Positions 55,212-63,385 of a DNA stretch of 64,000 bases are shown in pieces (within the stretch, counting starts at the first letter, position 1; each line of letters opens with the position of its first letter). The notes under the pieces were generated by a model, which saw nothing but the letters and a program-made list of their open reading frames with translations, did no database searches and was not told the DNA's origin. The translations under genes were made by a program, and so were the position numbers. Source of the stretch: FEN-1297 sp963834015 (GTDB taxonomy: Bacteria > Bacteroidota > Ignavibacteria > Ignavibacteriales > Ignavibacteriaceae); assembly GCA_963834015.1 (NCBI GenBank), contig CAWIAG010000004.1, positions 372,001 through 436,000 on the forward strand. The letters are read 5' to 3'.

Positions 55212-56168
55212 TTATTTTAGTTCAAGCTTCATCCTGATTGTTGTTCTGCTGTATTTTGAATTGAAAGTTCCCGGAATATATTTAAAACCTATCGATTCAT
55301 ACAAACTTATTGCAGATTTCAATATGCCGCTGGTTTCAAGTATTACGGATTTAGCGCCTTTGGAATATGCGAAACCAATAACTGCAAAAGCCAGTTTTTT
55401 TCCGGCCTGTTTCCCCTGAGCCTTTTCGGTAACAGCCATCTTTGCCAGTTCATATGTATCTTTATCTATTTTGATTGCTGCACAGGTTCCTACTATTTCA
55501 TTATCAATTCGCGCAAAAAATATTTCGCCACCCTTTTTAATTATTACTTCATCGGGATTTGATAATATTTTTTTGTCTTCTTCCTCAACTTTAAAATATT
55601 TGTTTAGCCATTCATAGTTAAGTTGTAAAAATATTTCCTTGTAGCTTGGTGAATAACGCAATATTTCTACTGAATCCAAAAGTTTTTTTTTGTTCTTTTC
55701 AATTATTTGTTTGTATAAACTTTCAGCTTTAAAAGTTTGTTCAAAAGAATCAATAAAATGAACAATATCATAGCCCGCAGATTTTCCCAAATCCTTAATA
55801 GTCTCTTCAATATCATTATATAATGGTAATATAGTATTAAAAATTTCTCTGCCGTTACCTGAAAGTGAAACCATCCTTTTACGTTTATCCGCCTTATCTC
55901 TTATCGTTTCAACTATTTTTTTATCCTCCATTTCATTGACAAGTTGAACTATAGCAGGATGTGTCAATCCTACGGCGGAAGAAATTTCATTTATTGGCGA
56001 ATTGCCGCTGCTATTGAGGTATTGACAAATACTGAACCATTTTGGTGCAAAATCAATATCCATCTTCTTGTAAACAAAGGAAATATCATTTATTAAATTT
56101 TGCCCAAGGCGTTTAAGCCTGTCTGGTAGAGGTGCATCTTTATAATGGATGTTCGTGGTATTTGGCAT
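55212..56168 (-). CDS. MarR regulator fused to GNAT acetyltransferase
   Basis: Protein of 318 aa. The N-terminal MarR winged helix (residues about 30-140) has SPINEISSAVGLTHPAIVQL and IRDKADKRKRMVSLSGNGRE. The C-terminal GNAT domain (about 165-318) has EIVGTCAAIKIDKDTYELAK, MAVTEKAQGKQAGKKLAFAV (AcCoA site) and SLYESIGFKYIPG. This fusion is known in several phyla. A 9-bp inverted repeat lies just upstream, fitting autoregulation. Confidence 0.92.
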   Translation of the reverse strand: MPNTTNIHYKDAPLPDRLKRLGQNLINDISFVYKKMDIDFAPKWFSICQYLNSSGNSPINEISSAVGLTHPAIVQLVNEMEDKKIVETIRDKADKRKRMVSLSGNGREIFNTILPLYNDIEETIKDLGKSAGYDIVHFIDSFEQTFKAESLYKQIIEKNKKKLLDSVEILRYSPSYKEIFLQLNYEWLNKYFKVEEEDKKILSNPDEVIIKKGGEIFFARIDNEIVGTCAAIKIDKDTYELAKMAVTEKAQGKQAGKKLAFAVIGFAYSKGAKSVILETSGILKSAISLYESIGFKYIPGTFNSKYSRTTIRMKLELK

Positions 56169-56180
56169 TTTATATAATAT

Positions 56181-56206
56181 AAATTACGTAAGCACTAACG
56201 TAATTT
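56181..56206. promoter_or_regulatory. Probable operator of the MarR-GNAT gene
   Basis: AAATTACGT (56181-56189) and ACGTAATTT (56198-56206), perfect 9-bp inverted repeat with 8-bp spacer, 13 bp before the start codon of the MarR-GNAT gene. Size and position are typical of MarR binding sites. Confidence 0.7.
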
Positions 56207-56270
56207 AATATGTAAATAGAAAATAATCAATATCTTTTTAAAATTATTGTGCTATAATAATTTAAGCGTA

Positions 56271-56771
56271 TTATTCGTTATCCAGTTCAGAAAGCAGGTC
56301 TAAAATGTCTAAAGGCTTGGTTGTCATCTGCAAATGGCCTTCTTCGTCTATCGGCCAGTGTTCAATCGGACGGTCACAGTAAAGTTCTATTCCGTTTCCA
56401 TCGGGATCTGCTATGTATACTGATTCGGAAACGCCGTTATCTGAAGCGCCTTCTATCGGGTAATTAATTTCATATAATCTTTTCAGCATTAGTGCTAGTT
56501 CTCGTCTGTTCGGGAAAAGAATAGCAAAATGATAAAGTCCGGTATGCCCCGGTGGCGGTGGTTTTGCGTCCTTACCTTGCCATGTATTTAAAGCTATATG
56601 TTGATGATAGCCGCCCGCTGATAAAAATACCGCGGAATTTTCATAGGTTGAGGTGATTTCAAAACCAAGAAAATCACGGTAAAATTTTAGTGAACGTTCA
56701 AGATCGGAAACAGTTAAATGCACATGCCCAATCTTTACTTCGGGATGAATTCTGTTTTTTATGGGAGCCAT
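56271..56771 (-). CDS. VOC-family dioxygenase-like protein (CatE type)
   Basis: Protein of 166 aa. One glyoxalase/extradiol dioxygenase half-unit: KIGHVHLTVSDLERSLKFYR (first His ligand), HTGLYHFAILFPNRRELALM (second His), and SVYIADPDGNGIELYCDRPI (Glu ligand). Similar to catechol-2,3-dioxygenase CatE proteins, though only one module is present. Substrate unknown. It lies upstream of the MarR-GNAT gene on the same strand. Confidence 0.86.
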   Translation of the reverse strand: MAPIKNRIHPEVKIGHVHLTVSDLERSLKFYRDFLGFEITSTYENSAVFLSAGGYHQHIALNTWQGKDAKPPPPGHTGLYHFAILFPNRRELALMLKRLYEINYPIEGASDNGVSESVYIADPDGNGIELYCDRPIEHWPIDEEGHLQMTTKPLDILDLLSELDNE

Positions 56772-56847
56772 TTTTTTCTGTTAAATAAATAATTTAGAAT
56801 TATCAAAAATTACGATAAAAACTAATGTGATTAAAATATTCAAATCA

Positions 56848-58032
56848 TTATTTTATGAATTGCGCTAATAATCCATCCGGCTTTATTAAATATCTTAAAT
56901 CGCTGTAAGGAATAAATACTTCCGGAGCGCCAAATACATAAGGCCCGATTTCATATTCGTTAAATCTAAGTATTAAACCGAGCTTTGAAATTGAAAAATT
57001 TGTGTTTAAATGAAATTCATCTTTCTCCAGTAAATAACCCTTGGCATTAAGATTTTCACTTAACTTTATTTTCCTGGCTTCTTTGAACTTCCTTTCGCCT
57101 ATTTTGTCAAGTGTTGCTTTATAATTTGGCTTAAAAAGATCATCAAGAATAACTTTTCTACCGGACTGCAAATTATAGTTTTCATATATAAAATAAGTTA
57201 AAGGGTGCGCCCCTCCCTCAAAAAGATACTCGGTATTTTCTGTAGCCAGAATGTTGTTCGAATTAAATAATACACTGGTTTTGTATGAAGTTTTCCATGA
57301 TTGTTTAAATTCCGGTGCCATGGAAGTATCATTGATGAATTCTTTATACCGGCTGATATAGTCATTTATCACTTCGTCGGGATTAATTAGCCCGCTTGTA
57401 CTGTCGTCCTGTTTGTAAATTTTTATAAATGAATGAGTAATGTTATAATTTATGGAATCCTCAATAATTTTATTCAGACCTTTATTAATTTGTACTAAAT
57501 TGAAATTTATAGCTGCACGTTTACCGTTCCCGTTATCATAATTCTGCCCGTATTCTTTAATTTCCAAATTAACGCTCCCTACGGGATATTTTTCAATTAA
57601 TGTAAAATAATATGCTGCCGGCGCATTCGGTTTTTGCCAGGTTCCCATTATTGCATGTTCACTAACAAATCTGCCTTTAATCTCTCCCGATAATCCACTC
57701 ATAGAACTGCTGTTTATTTGTCCGGAGTCCTCGCTTATAAAAATGCTTCCGTCTGCATCTATCCTGCTGTTAAAAGTGAAGAAAACCGGTATACCGGTTG
57801 TCTCACAATAATAGTCTCCGTATAGTGCCGTATCGCAGCGGATTATATTCATAACAATATTCAAATTGTTATTAATTGAACCTTCTAATCTTTTATAAAA
57901 ATATTTGGATAGTTTTGTATCCCCTGGTTGTCCTGAATATGATGAATCTGTCTTTAATCCACTATCCTTTTTTAAAGAATAAACGGGGATAGTTATAAGA
58001 ATTATAAATAAAAAAAGAAAGATATTTTTCAT
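56848..58032 (-). CDS. DUF3298/DUF4163 secreted protein (RsiV-like C-terminus)
   Basis: Protein of 394 aa with signal peptide (IFLFLFIILITIPVYS). The C-terminal part (about residues 165-394) has the DUF4163 and DUF3298 pattern: FNLVQINKGLNKIIEDSINY, NTEYLFEGGAHPLTYFIYEN, VILDDLFKPNYKATLDKIGE, GLILRFNEYEIGPYVFGAPE. The family includes the lysozyme-binding anti-sigma factor RsiV, but this protein has no cytoplasmic sigma-binding part. Function unknown. Confidence 0.85.
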   Translation of the reverse strand: MKNIFLFLFIILITIPVYSLKKDSGLKTDSSYSGQPGDTKLSKYFYKRLEGSINNNLNIVMNIIRCDTALYGDYYCETTGIPVFFTFNSRIDADGSIFISEDSGQINSSSMSGLSGEIKGRFVSEHAIMGTWQKPNAPAAYYFTLIEKYPVGSVNLEIKEYGQNYDNGNGKRAAINFNLVQINKGLNKIIEDSINYNITHSFIKIYKQDDSTSGLINPDEVINDYISRYKEFINDTSMAPEFKQSWKTSYKTSVLFNSNNILATENTEYLFEGGAHPLTYFIYENYNLQSGRKVILDDLFKPNYKATLDKIGERKFKEARKIKLSENLNAKGYLLEKDEFHLNTNFSISKLGLILRFNEYEIGPYVFGAPEVFIPYSDLRYLIKPDGLLAQFIK

Positions 58033-58152
58033 TTTATTACCCGTAAAATTATAAAAGTATTATCCGGACAGTTGCAGAATTTTTAAGGAACAACAGAAAA
58101 CAAAAAATTCTTAATAGTTATGTATTTTAAATAAACTCATTTGTAATAAGTA

Positions 58153-58857
58153 TCAAATCTTGCCAAGTAAGTATGCTTTTCGCTTGTTCTCGGAAAATTT
58201 TTCTATTGCATATCTCAGCATTGTTCTGGGCATTCTTTTATATCTGTCTTTTAAAAATATTTCTTCGGTTTTCTTGTCCCTTTTGCCTATTTCACGCAGC
58301 ATCCAGCCTACTGCCTTATGTATTAAATCATTTTCATCATTTAAAAGTATCTCTGCAATAGCCATTGCTGTGTCAAATTGATTTTCTTTGATAAACTGGT
58401 ATGTTGCAATCATTGAAATCCTTTTCTCCCATAGATTTTTTGAGCCTGCAAGCTTTTCAAGGATCCTTTTATCTTTGTCATATAAATACCCGCCCACTAT
58501 TTGAGGCGCGGTAAGATCAACTAGATCCCAGTTATTAATATTTTTCGCGTTTTTTAGGTAAAATTTATAAATTTTTTCTTTTCCATCAGTGCTGCTTACC
58601 GGGAAACGTTTAACAAGTATCATCAGTGCAGACATTCTTTCTTCATGTATCTGTGATTTAATTAGTTCCTGCAGTTCATCAAAAGTCAGGTTCAAATGTT
58701 TGTGGGATATGCTTCTGAGAAGCGGGACTTTTATCCCAAGAAATAGGTCCCCTTCGCCGTATTCACCTGGACCCGTTTTAAAAAATTTTTGCAATATTTT
58801 AGCCTGTTCTTTGCTTGCACTCCCTCTTAAGGAAGACCGCAGATCATTTATACTCAT
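58153..58857 (-). CDS. DNA alkylation repair protein, AlkD-like
   Basis: HEAT-like-repeat DNA glycosylase family that excises bulky alkyl purines. 234 aa. FKTGPGEYGEGDLFLGIKVP, SQIHEERMSALMILVKRFPV, NWDLVDLTAPQIVGGYLYDK, and DLIHKAVGWMLREIGKRDKK follow the family. The WD and R residues of the active site region are present. Isolated. Confidence 0.9.
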   Translation of the reverse strand: MSINDLRSSLRGSASKEQAKILQKFFKTGPGEYGEGDLFLGIKVPLLRSISHKHLNLTFDELQELIKSQIHEERMSALMILVKRFPVSSTDGKEKIYKFYLKNAKNINNWDLVDLTAPQIVGGYLYDKDKRILEKLAGSKNLWEKRISMIATYQFIKENQFDTAMAIAEILLNDENDLIHKAVGWMLREIGKRDKKTEEIFLKDRYKRMPRTMLRYAIEKFSENKRKAYLLGKI

Positions 58858-59032
58858 GAATTGTTCCCTCTATTGTTAAGTTGCTTAAATTTTAAATTAA
58901 TTCATTATGTAAAGCTTTACAATATTATAAAGTTGTTTTGTTAACAGCAATTATAAGGTTATTATCAATCACATATTTAGAATATTATTCATATTATTTT
59001 TTTATCAATTAATAATTTGAAGGAGGGTAACT

Positions 59033-59497
59033 ATGAAGAGTTCATTTATTTTTGTATCTACAGTAATATTTGCTCTGTGTTTTATATGTTCCTCTAATGT
59101 TTTTGCTAAAGAAATGAAAAATAAAACTAAATATAAAGCAGAACTAGCCGCAACAGGACTGGCATCTTCCGGAAAAACAAAGGCAAAAGGGCATGCTGAA
59201 TTTGAATTTAGTAAAGATGGTAAGTCTCTAACTTTTAAACTGTATGTTTATGGTATAGACAGTGTTGCTATGGCGCATATTCATCATGGTCCCTTTGGTA
59301 AAGAAGGCCCGATTGCAGTTTGGCTTTATAAAATGCCAATCACCGGTAAGTTCAATGGATTGCTCGCTAAAGGTACAATAACTGATAAAGATGTTAATCT
59401 GGACAGCCTTCGTACCTGGATGTCGGATAACGATACTTTTGTATTAGTACATACTCAAAAATTTCCAAATGGGGAAATCGGCGGACCGGTTAAATAA
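59033..59497 (+). CDS. CHRD-domain secreted protein
   Basis: Protein of 154 aa with signal peptide (FIFVSTVIFALCFICSSNVF, cut after FA-K). The CHRD domain fills the rest: KAKGHAEFEFSKDGKSLTFK, VAMAHIHHGPFGKEGPIAVW, and DTFVLVHTQKFPNGEIGGPV. Function of bacterial CHRD proteins is unknown. GAAGGAGG before the ATG; followed by a terminator. Confidence 0.9.
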   Translation: MKSSFIFVSTVIFALCFICSSNVFAKEMKNKTKYKAELAATGLASSGKTKAKGHAEFEFSKDGKSLTFKLYVYGIDSVAMAHIHHGPFGKEGPIAVWLYKMPITGKFNGLLAKGTITDKDVNLDSLRTWMSDNDTFVLVHTQKFPNGEIGGPVK

Positions 59498-59506
59498 ATT
59501 TTTTGA

Positions 59507-59552
59507 TGCAGCATTACCGTCTAACCCTGATGCTGCATCGATGCTTTTTTAT
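59507..59552 (+). terminator. Terminator after the CHRD gene
   Basis: GATGCAGCAT (59507-59516) pairs with ATGCTGCATC (59532-59541), then GATGC and six Ts. It starts 9 bp after the stop codon. The region 59553-59875 holds no gene or known repeat. Confidence 0.8.
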
Positions 59553-59875
59553 ACTTTAATTTTTTGTAAAATCCTTTTACTTCTGTAACACTCTTCGTTA
59601 TATTTCATGTTGTACAAAATTATAAGGCGAAACGCTGTTTTGCCCAATGATTGAATAATTATAATCTTGTTTAGAAAAACGATTCATCGAATCTCATCCT
59701 ACAATGAGATTTTGTGCAAAATAAGCTATTAATTCATTCCTTAAAATAATGCCTGATTTCTGATTCTATTTATAAAATAAAGTATATACTTCTTAAATCT
59801 TAGAATTTTTATTCCTAATTTTAAAGCACTTTTTTACCGGGATTTTTTAATAACTAATAAATAAAAGGGCAATTA

Positions 59876-61108
59876 ATGAAAAATTTTATTGTTTGTCTGT
59901 TAATAACAGTTTTAGTTTTAAGCACATCTGCGTCTTTTGCGCAGGACCAGGTCAGGACAAAGGGCATTCTCGTAGAACCTAAGAATGAGTTTTATGATGA
60001 AATATTAAAAACTATTGGCGAGTTTAATAAGCAGGTTAAATCCGAAGATAAATCTTTTCAGATGGATTTTAACGGCTTAAATCTACCGAACTCTTTGGAT
60101 GAATTTAAATCAATTTGGCATAACCCGCCCGTTTCACAGGGTGAAACCGGTACATGCTGGGATTTTTCAACAACATCTTATTTTGAGTCGGAGGTTTATA
60201 GAGTTCATAAAAAACAATTAAAATTCTCAGAAATGTATACCGTTTATTGGGAATATACCGAAAAGACAAGAAGGTTTATTGAGGAAAGAGGAAATTCTGC
60301 TTTCGGTGAAGGTTCGGAGGCTAATGCCGTACAAAGAATTTGGAAAAAATACGGTGTTGTTCCCGAACAAGCTTATACAGGTATGAAACCGGGACAAATA
60401 TTTCATGACCATAGTAAAATGTATGCTGAAATGAATGACTATCTGCAAAATATTAAAAAGTTAAATTCATGGAATGAAGAAGAGGCAATATCAACAGTGA
60501 AATCAATTATGAATCATTATATGGGCCTCCCGCCTGAAAAGTTTATTGTTGAAGGCAAAGAATATACACCTAAAGAATATTTTGAAAAAGTTGTTAATCT
60601 TAATATGGATGACTATGTTGATATTTTATCCCTGTTTGAAAAGCCCTATTGGCAAAAGGTTGAGTATACAGTTGAAGATAATTGGTGGCATGATTCCGAA
60701 TATTATAACGTGCCGCTTGATGACTGGCTCAATGCAATTAAGAACGCTGTCAGAAATGGATATACTATGGCAATAGGCGGTGATGTTTCCGAACCTGGTT
60801 ATGAATCGCATTTACAGGTTGCAATGGTCCCCACTTTCGATATACCGTCTGCTTATATCGATGAGAATGCACGCGAATTCCGTTTTAATAATCATACGAC
60901 CACCGATGACCACGGCATCCATCTGGTTGGCTATGAAAACAAGGACGGGAAGGACTGGTTCCTGATCAAAGATTCCGGCTCAGGATCAAGAAATGCAAAG
61001 AACAAAGGATATTATTTTTATCACGAAGACTATGTTAAGTTAAAAATGCTGGACTTTCTTATTCACAAAGATGCTGTCAAAGACTTGCTTAGCAAGTTTA
61101 ACAATTAA
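59876..61108 (+). CDS. C1-family peptidase, bleomycin hydrolase/aminopeptidase C-like
   Basis: Papain-fold peptidase, 410 aa, with a signal peptide (FIVCLLITVLVLSTSASFAQ), so probably periplasmic or exported, unlike cytoplasmic PepC. Catalytic Cys in SQGETGTCWDFSTTSYFESE and His in TTDDHGIHLVGYENKDGKDW. At the position of the catalytic Asn (usually ENSWG) the text is IKDSGSGSR, with Asp in place of Asn. Related secreted Bacteroidota proteins share this form. Lone gene. Confidence 0.87.
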   Translation: MKNFIVCLLITVLVLSTSASFAQDQVRTKGILVEPKNEFYDEILKTIGEFNKQVKSEDKSFQMDFNGLNLPNSLDEFKSIWHNPPVSQGETGTCWDFSTTSYFESEVYRVHKKQLKFSEMYTVYWEYTEKTRRFIEERGNSAFGEGSEANAVQRIWKKYGVVPEQAYTGMKPGQIFHDHSKMYAEMNDYLQNIKKLNSWNEEEAISTVKSIMNHYMGLPPEKFIVEGKEYTPKEYFEKVVNLNMDDYVDILSLFEKPYWQKVEYTVEDNWWHDSEYYNVPLDDWLNAIKNAVRNGYTMAIGGDVSEPGYESHLQVAMVPTFDIPSAYIDENAREFRFNNHTTTDDHGIHLVGYENKDGKDWFLIKDSGSGSRNAKNKGYYFYHEDYVKLKMLDFLIHKDAVKDLLSKFNN

Positions 61109-61124
61109 TTTTCCAAAATGCTTT

Positions 61125-61190
61125 CCCCTCTCCCTTTATAAGGAGAGGGGCTTTGGTGAGGTAAAATCGATTATATTAAGAATACTTCTT
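61125..61190 (+). repeat. Interspersed repeat, family G, best-preserved copy
   Basis: CCCCTCTCCCTTTATAAGGA with GAGGGG (61125-61150) is a near-perfect palindrome, then CTTTGGTGAGGTAAAATCGA and TTATATTAAGAATAC. It gives the clearest consensus of the family: palindromic head, GGTG core, TCGA and an AT-rich tail. Confidence 0.75.
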
Positions 61191-61251
61191 AAAATACTGT
61201 TACATATACATTATAAAAAGTGTAATCTAAGAATCAAATATCTTTCCTAAA

Positions 61252-61566
61252 CTAATCAATTTGTATGAATTCAACGGGTGCTCCGTTATCAACAATAAAT
61301 GCAACTTTAACTCCCGCGGATGGAGAATTCGGTTGTATTATTATTTCTTTCCCAATAAGCTCTTCTTCAAGATTATCAACTTTAAATGCTACATGAGGTA
61401 TAGTTTTAACTATTTCCGGTAAAGGACAACCAGGCTCATATCTCATCCACTCGATCCCGTAAGGACTGTCTTCATAGCCTGAAACATATATCTTAAAATC
61501 TTTAAGATATGTTTCATTCTCTTTTTTGATTGAAGTAGGTATTCCCAGGTGATGGTACTCTTTCAT
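61252..61566 (-). CDS. Small VOC-like protein
   Basis: Protein of 104 aa: MKEYHHLGIPTSIKKENETY, YGIEWMRYEPGCPLPEIVKT, PHVAFKVDNLEEELIGKEII, NGAPVEFIQID. It has the pattern of a single glyoxalase-like module, with His, His and Glu at the expected positions. Function unknown. Confidence 0.8.
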   Translation of the reverse strand: MKEYHHLGIPTSIKKENETYLKDFKIYVSGYEDSPYGIEWMRYEPGCPLPEIVKTIPHVAFKVDNLEEELIGKEIIIQPNSPSAGVKVAFIVDNGAPVEFIQID

Positions 61567-61781
61567 AATGCTTTTTCCTTAATGATATTTATTCTTTTAA
61601 TTTTTGAATCTTTGCTCCTCCACCAGCCTGCAAGTATTGAAGCGGAAATATTCTGCCAGACACCGGATAACCAAATGATGTACCATTATTTAATTTTATA
61701 TATGCCAAAGTTAGTGGCTATTATATTAAAAATCTAATTCTTCAATACTCTCTTAAATTAAGTTATGCCGTTTAACTGCCT

Positions 61782-62744
61782 TTAATTTTGAATAAAATCA
61801 TTAAGAAGTTTAAAGTACTTTTCCTTTTCTTCCACATACGGATTATGCCCGCTCTTTTCAAACATCACAAATTTTGCTTGCGGCGCATATTCTTTATATT
61901 TAATTGAAAAACCCGGTACTGCAACACGATCAAAACGGCCTTCAATAATTAAAACAGGCATACTTAAATTTTTCAGTTTTGTCCTGAAATCAAGCTTCGC
62001 TACATCGCCTCCTATTATGAAGTCCCCGTCATAACCTACTATCGTATAGTATACCTGGGGATTAAAACCGGTGTCGCTTGTCATTTTATCCGCGTTTGAT
62101 GCATCATAAAAATACATCAACCCTGCCGGTACGCTGTAAGCTGCCTGGTGTTCCTGCGCGCTTGAATTAAATCCTTCATTTCTAAGTTTTTCCAGTTTAC
62201 TCCATACTTCCGGGTACTGATTTTTAATTTCACTATTGGAATTATCATTATTCTCCTGCCACATCTCACCGCTGTAAAAAGTATCGGAAAGTATTAATTT
62301 ATTTATTGAATTTGGAAATTTCAGTGCATAGGCTTGTGCTACCATTCCTCCATAAGAGTGTCCCAGCACTGTCCATTTTTCAAAACCAAGAACTTTACGC
62401 AGCCCTTCAATGTCTTCAACATCCCGTTGGAATGAATATTCAGTGGAATCTTTTGCCCTGTCTGATTTACCCCTGCCGAATGCATCAAAGTATATAACTT
62501 TGTGGCTCTTAGAGAGTTCGTCAAACCACGGGGTCAAATAAAGATGGGAGTTGCCCGGTCCGCCTGGGATTAAAACTACAGGGTCCCCGGTGCCTTTAAT
62601 TTCATACCAGAGCTTTGCTCCGTTTACAGTTGCATATGCTCCTGCAGTCTGGGAGAAAATCTTAAATTGTATACATAGTACTAAGAAAAAAAGAAAAGCA
62701 GTAAAAAGGAATTTTTTTTCTGTATCTGTAAGAATATTTTTCAT
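61782..62744 (-). CDS. Alpha/beta hydrolase, proline iminopeptidase-like, exported
   Basis: Protein of 320 aa with N-terminal signal or anchor (FLFTAFLFFLVLCIQFKIFS). PVVLIPGGPGNSHLYLTPWF (oxyanion HGGPG-like motif), YFDAFGRGKSDRAKDSTEYS, the nucleophile elbow VLGHSYGGMVAQAYALKFPN (Ser), Asp in LIIEGRFDRVAVPG, and His in FEKSGHNPYVEEKEKYF. Complete catalytic triad. Confidence 0.9.
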   Translation of the reverse strand: MKNILTDTEKKFLFTAFLFFLVLCIQFKIFSQTAGAYATVNGAKLWYEIKGTGDPVVLIPGGPGNSHLYLTPWFDELSKSHKVIYFDAFGRGKSDRAKDSTEYSFQRDVEDIEGLRKVLGFEKWTVLGHSYGGMVAQAYALKFPNSINKLILSDTFYSGEMWQENNDNSNSEIKNQYPEVWSKLEKLRNEGFNSSAQEHQAAYSVPAGLMYFYDASNADKMTSDTGFNPQVYYTIVGYDGDFIIGGDVAKLDFRTKLKNLSMPVLIIEGRFDRVAVPGFSIKYKEYAPQAKFVMFEKSGHNPYVEEKEKYFKLLNDFIQN

Positions 62745-62823
62745 AAGCTTTTATCTTTTAATTGTTATCGGTTGATATCATAATATTTAAGTAAAATATT
62801 ATCAATTATATGTAAAGATTTTT

Positions 62824-62862
62824 GTGTGAATTCGTTATAATTCGTGAAATTCGTATAATGTA
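62824..62862 (+). repeat. TTCGT tail repeat
   Basis: GTGTGAATTCGTTATAATTC, then GTGAAATTCGTATAATG. Same units as the tails of repeats B and C and as at 32935 and 40571. Confidence 0.55.
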
Positions 62863-62907
62863 ATGTTTGAAAGATCTTGTCAACGCATGAACTTTAAATC
62901 CTTAAAT

Positions 62908-63303
62908 TCACTTGCCCTTAAAATATTTCTTCATAGGTTTAAAATAAAATTCCTTCCACCCTTCTTTGTATCTATCTTTCTGCCCTTCGGGTATGTTGCT
63001 GTGTATCAGTGTAAGCTTTGTGCCCTTACCTGATTTTTCAAGCAATAATTCAAGCCGTGAGTCTTCAGCGTCTTTCGGAAATTCCGTTGAATGCCAGGAT
63101 TGAACAATCCTTTTTCCCGGATCGAGTTCAAGGTTTTTACCCCACATATACCCGCCGCCTGCTGTAAACGCACCGCCTTTTATTGATGATGATTTTGTTT
63201 CCTCTCCCGTAAATGCAGTATGCTCTTTACTGCTTAACCAGGCTTTGTAAATAATCTCGGGAGAAGAAGGTAAAGTAACCGATAATTTTATCTTTTCTTT
63301 CAT
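62908..63303 (-). CDS. SRPBCC/AHSA1-domain protein
   Basis: Protein of 131 aa: IKLSVTLPSSPEIIYKAWLS, GGAFTAGGGYMWGKNLELDP, IVQSWHSTEFPKDAEDSRLE, TKLTLIHSNIPEGQKDRYKE and a C-terminal GWKEFYFKPMKKYFKG helix. This is the Aha1-C-terminal-like (START/Bet v1) fold binding a hydrophobic ligand. Function unknown. Confidence 0.87.
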   Translation of the reverse strand: MKEKIKLSVTLPSSPEIIYKAWLSSKEHTAFTGEETKSSSIKGGAFTAGGGYMWGKNLELDPGKRIVQSWHSTEFPKDAEDSRLELLLEKSGKGTKLTLIHSNIPEGQKDRYKEGWKEFYFKPMKKYFKGK

Positions 63304-63385
63304 ACCATTGCTCCTGTTTAATAAATAAATAAAAATACATATGGCATTAATTTACTAACCATGAAATTTCGTGGTATGCTTATGA

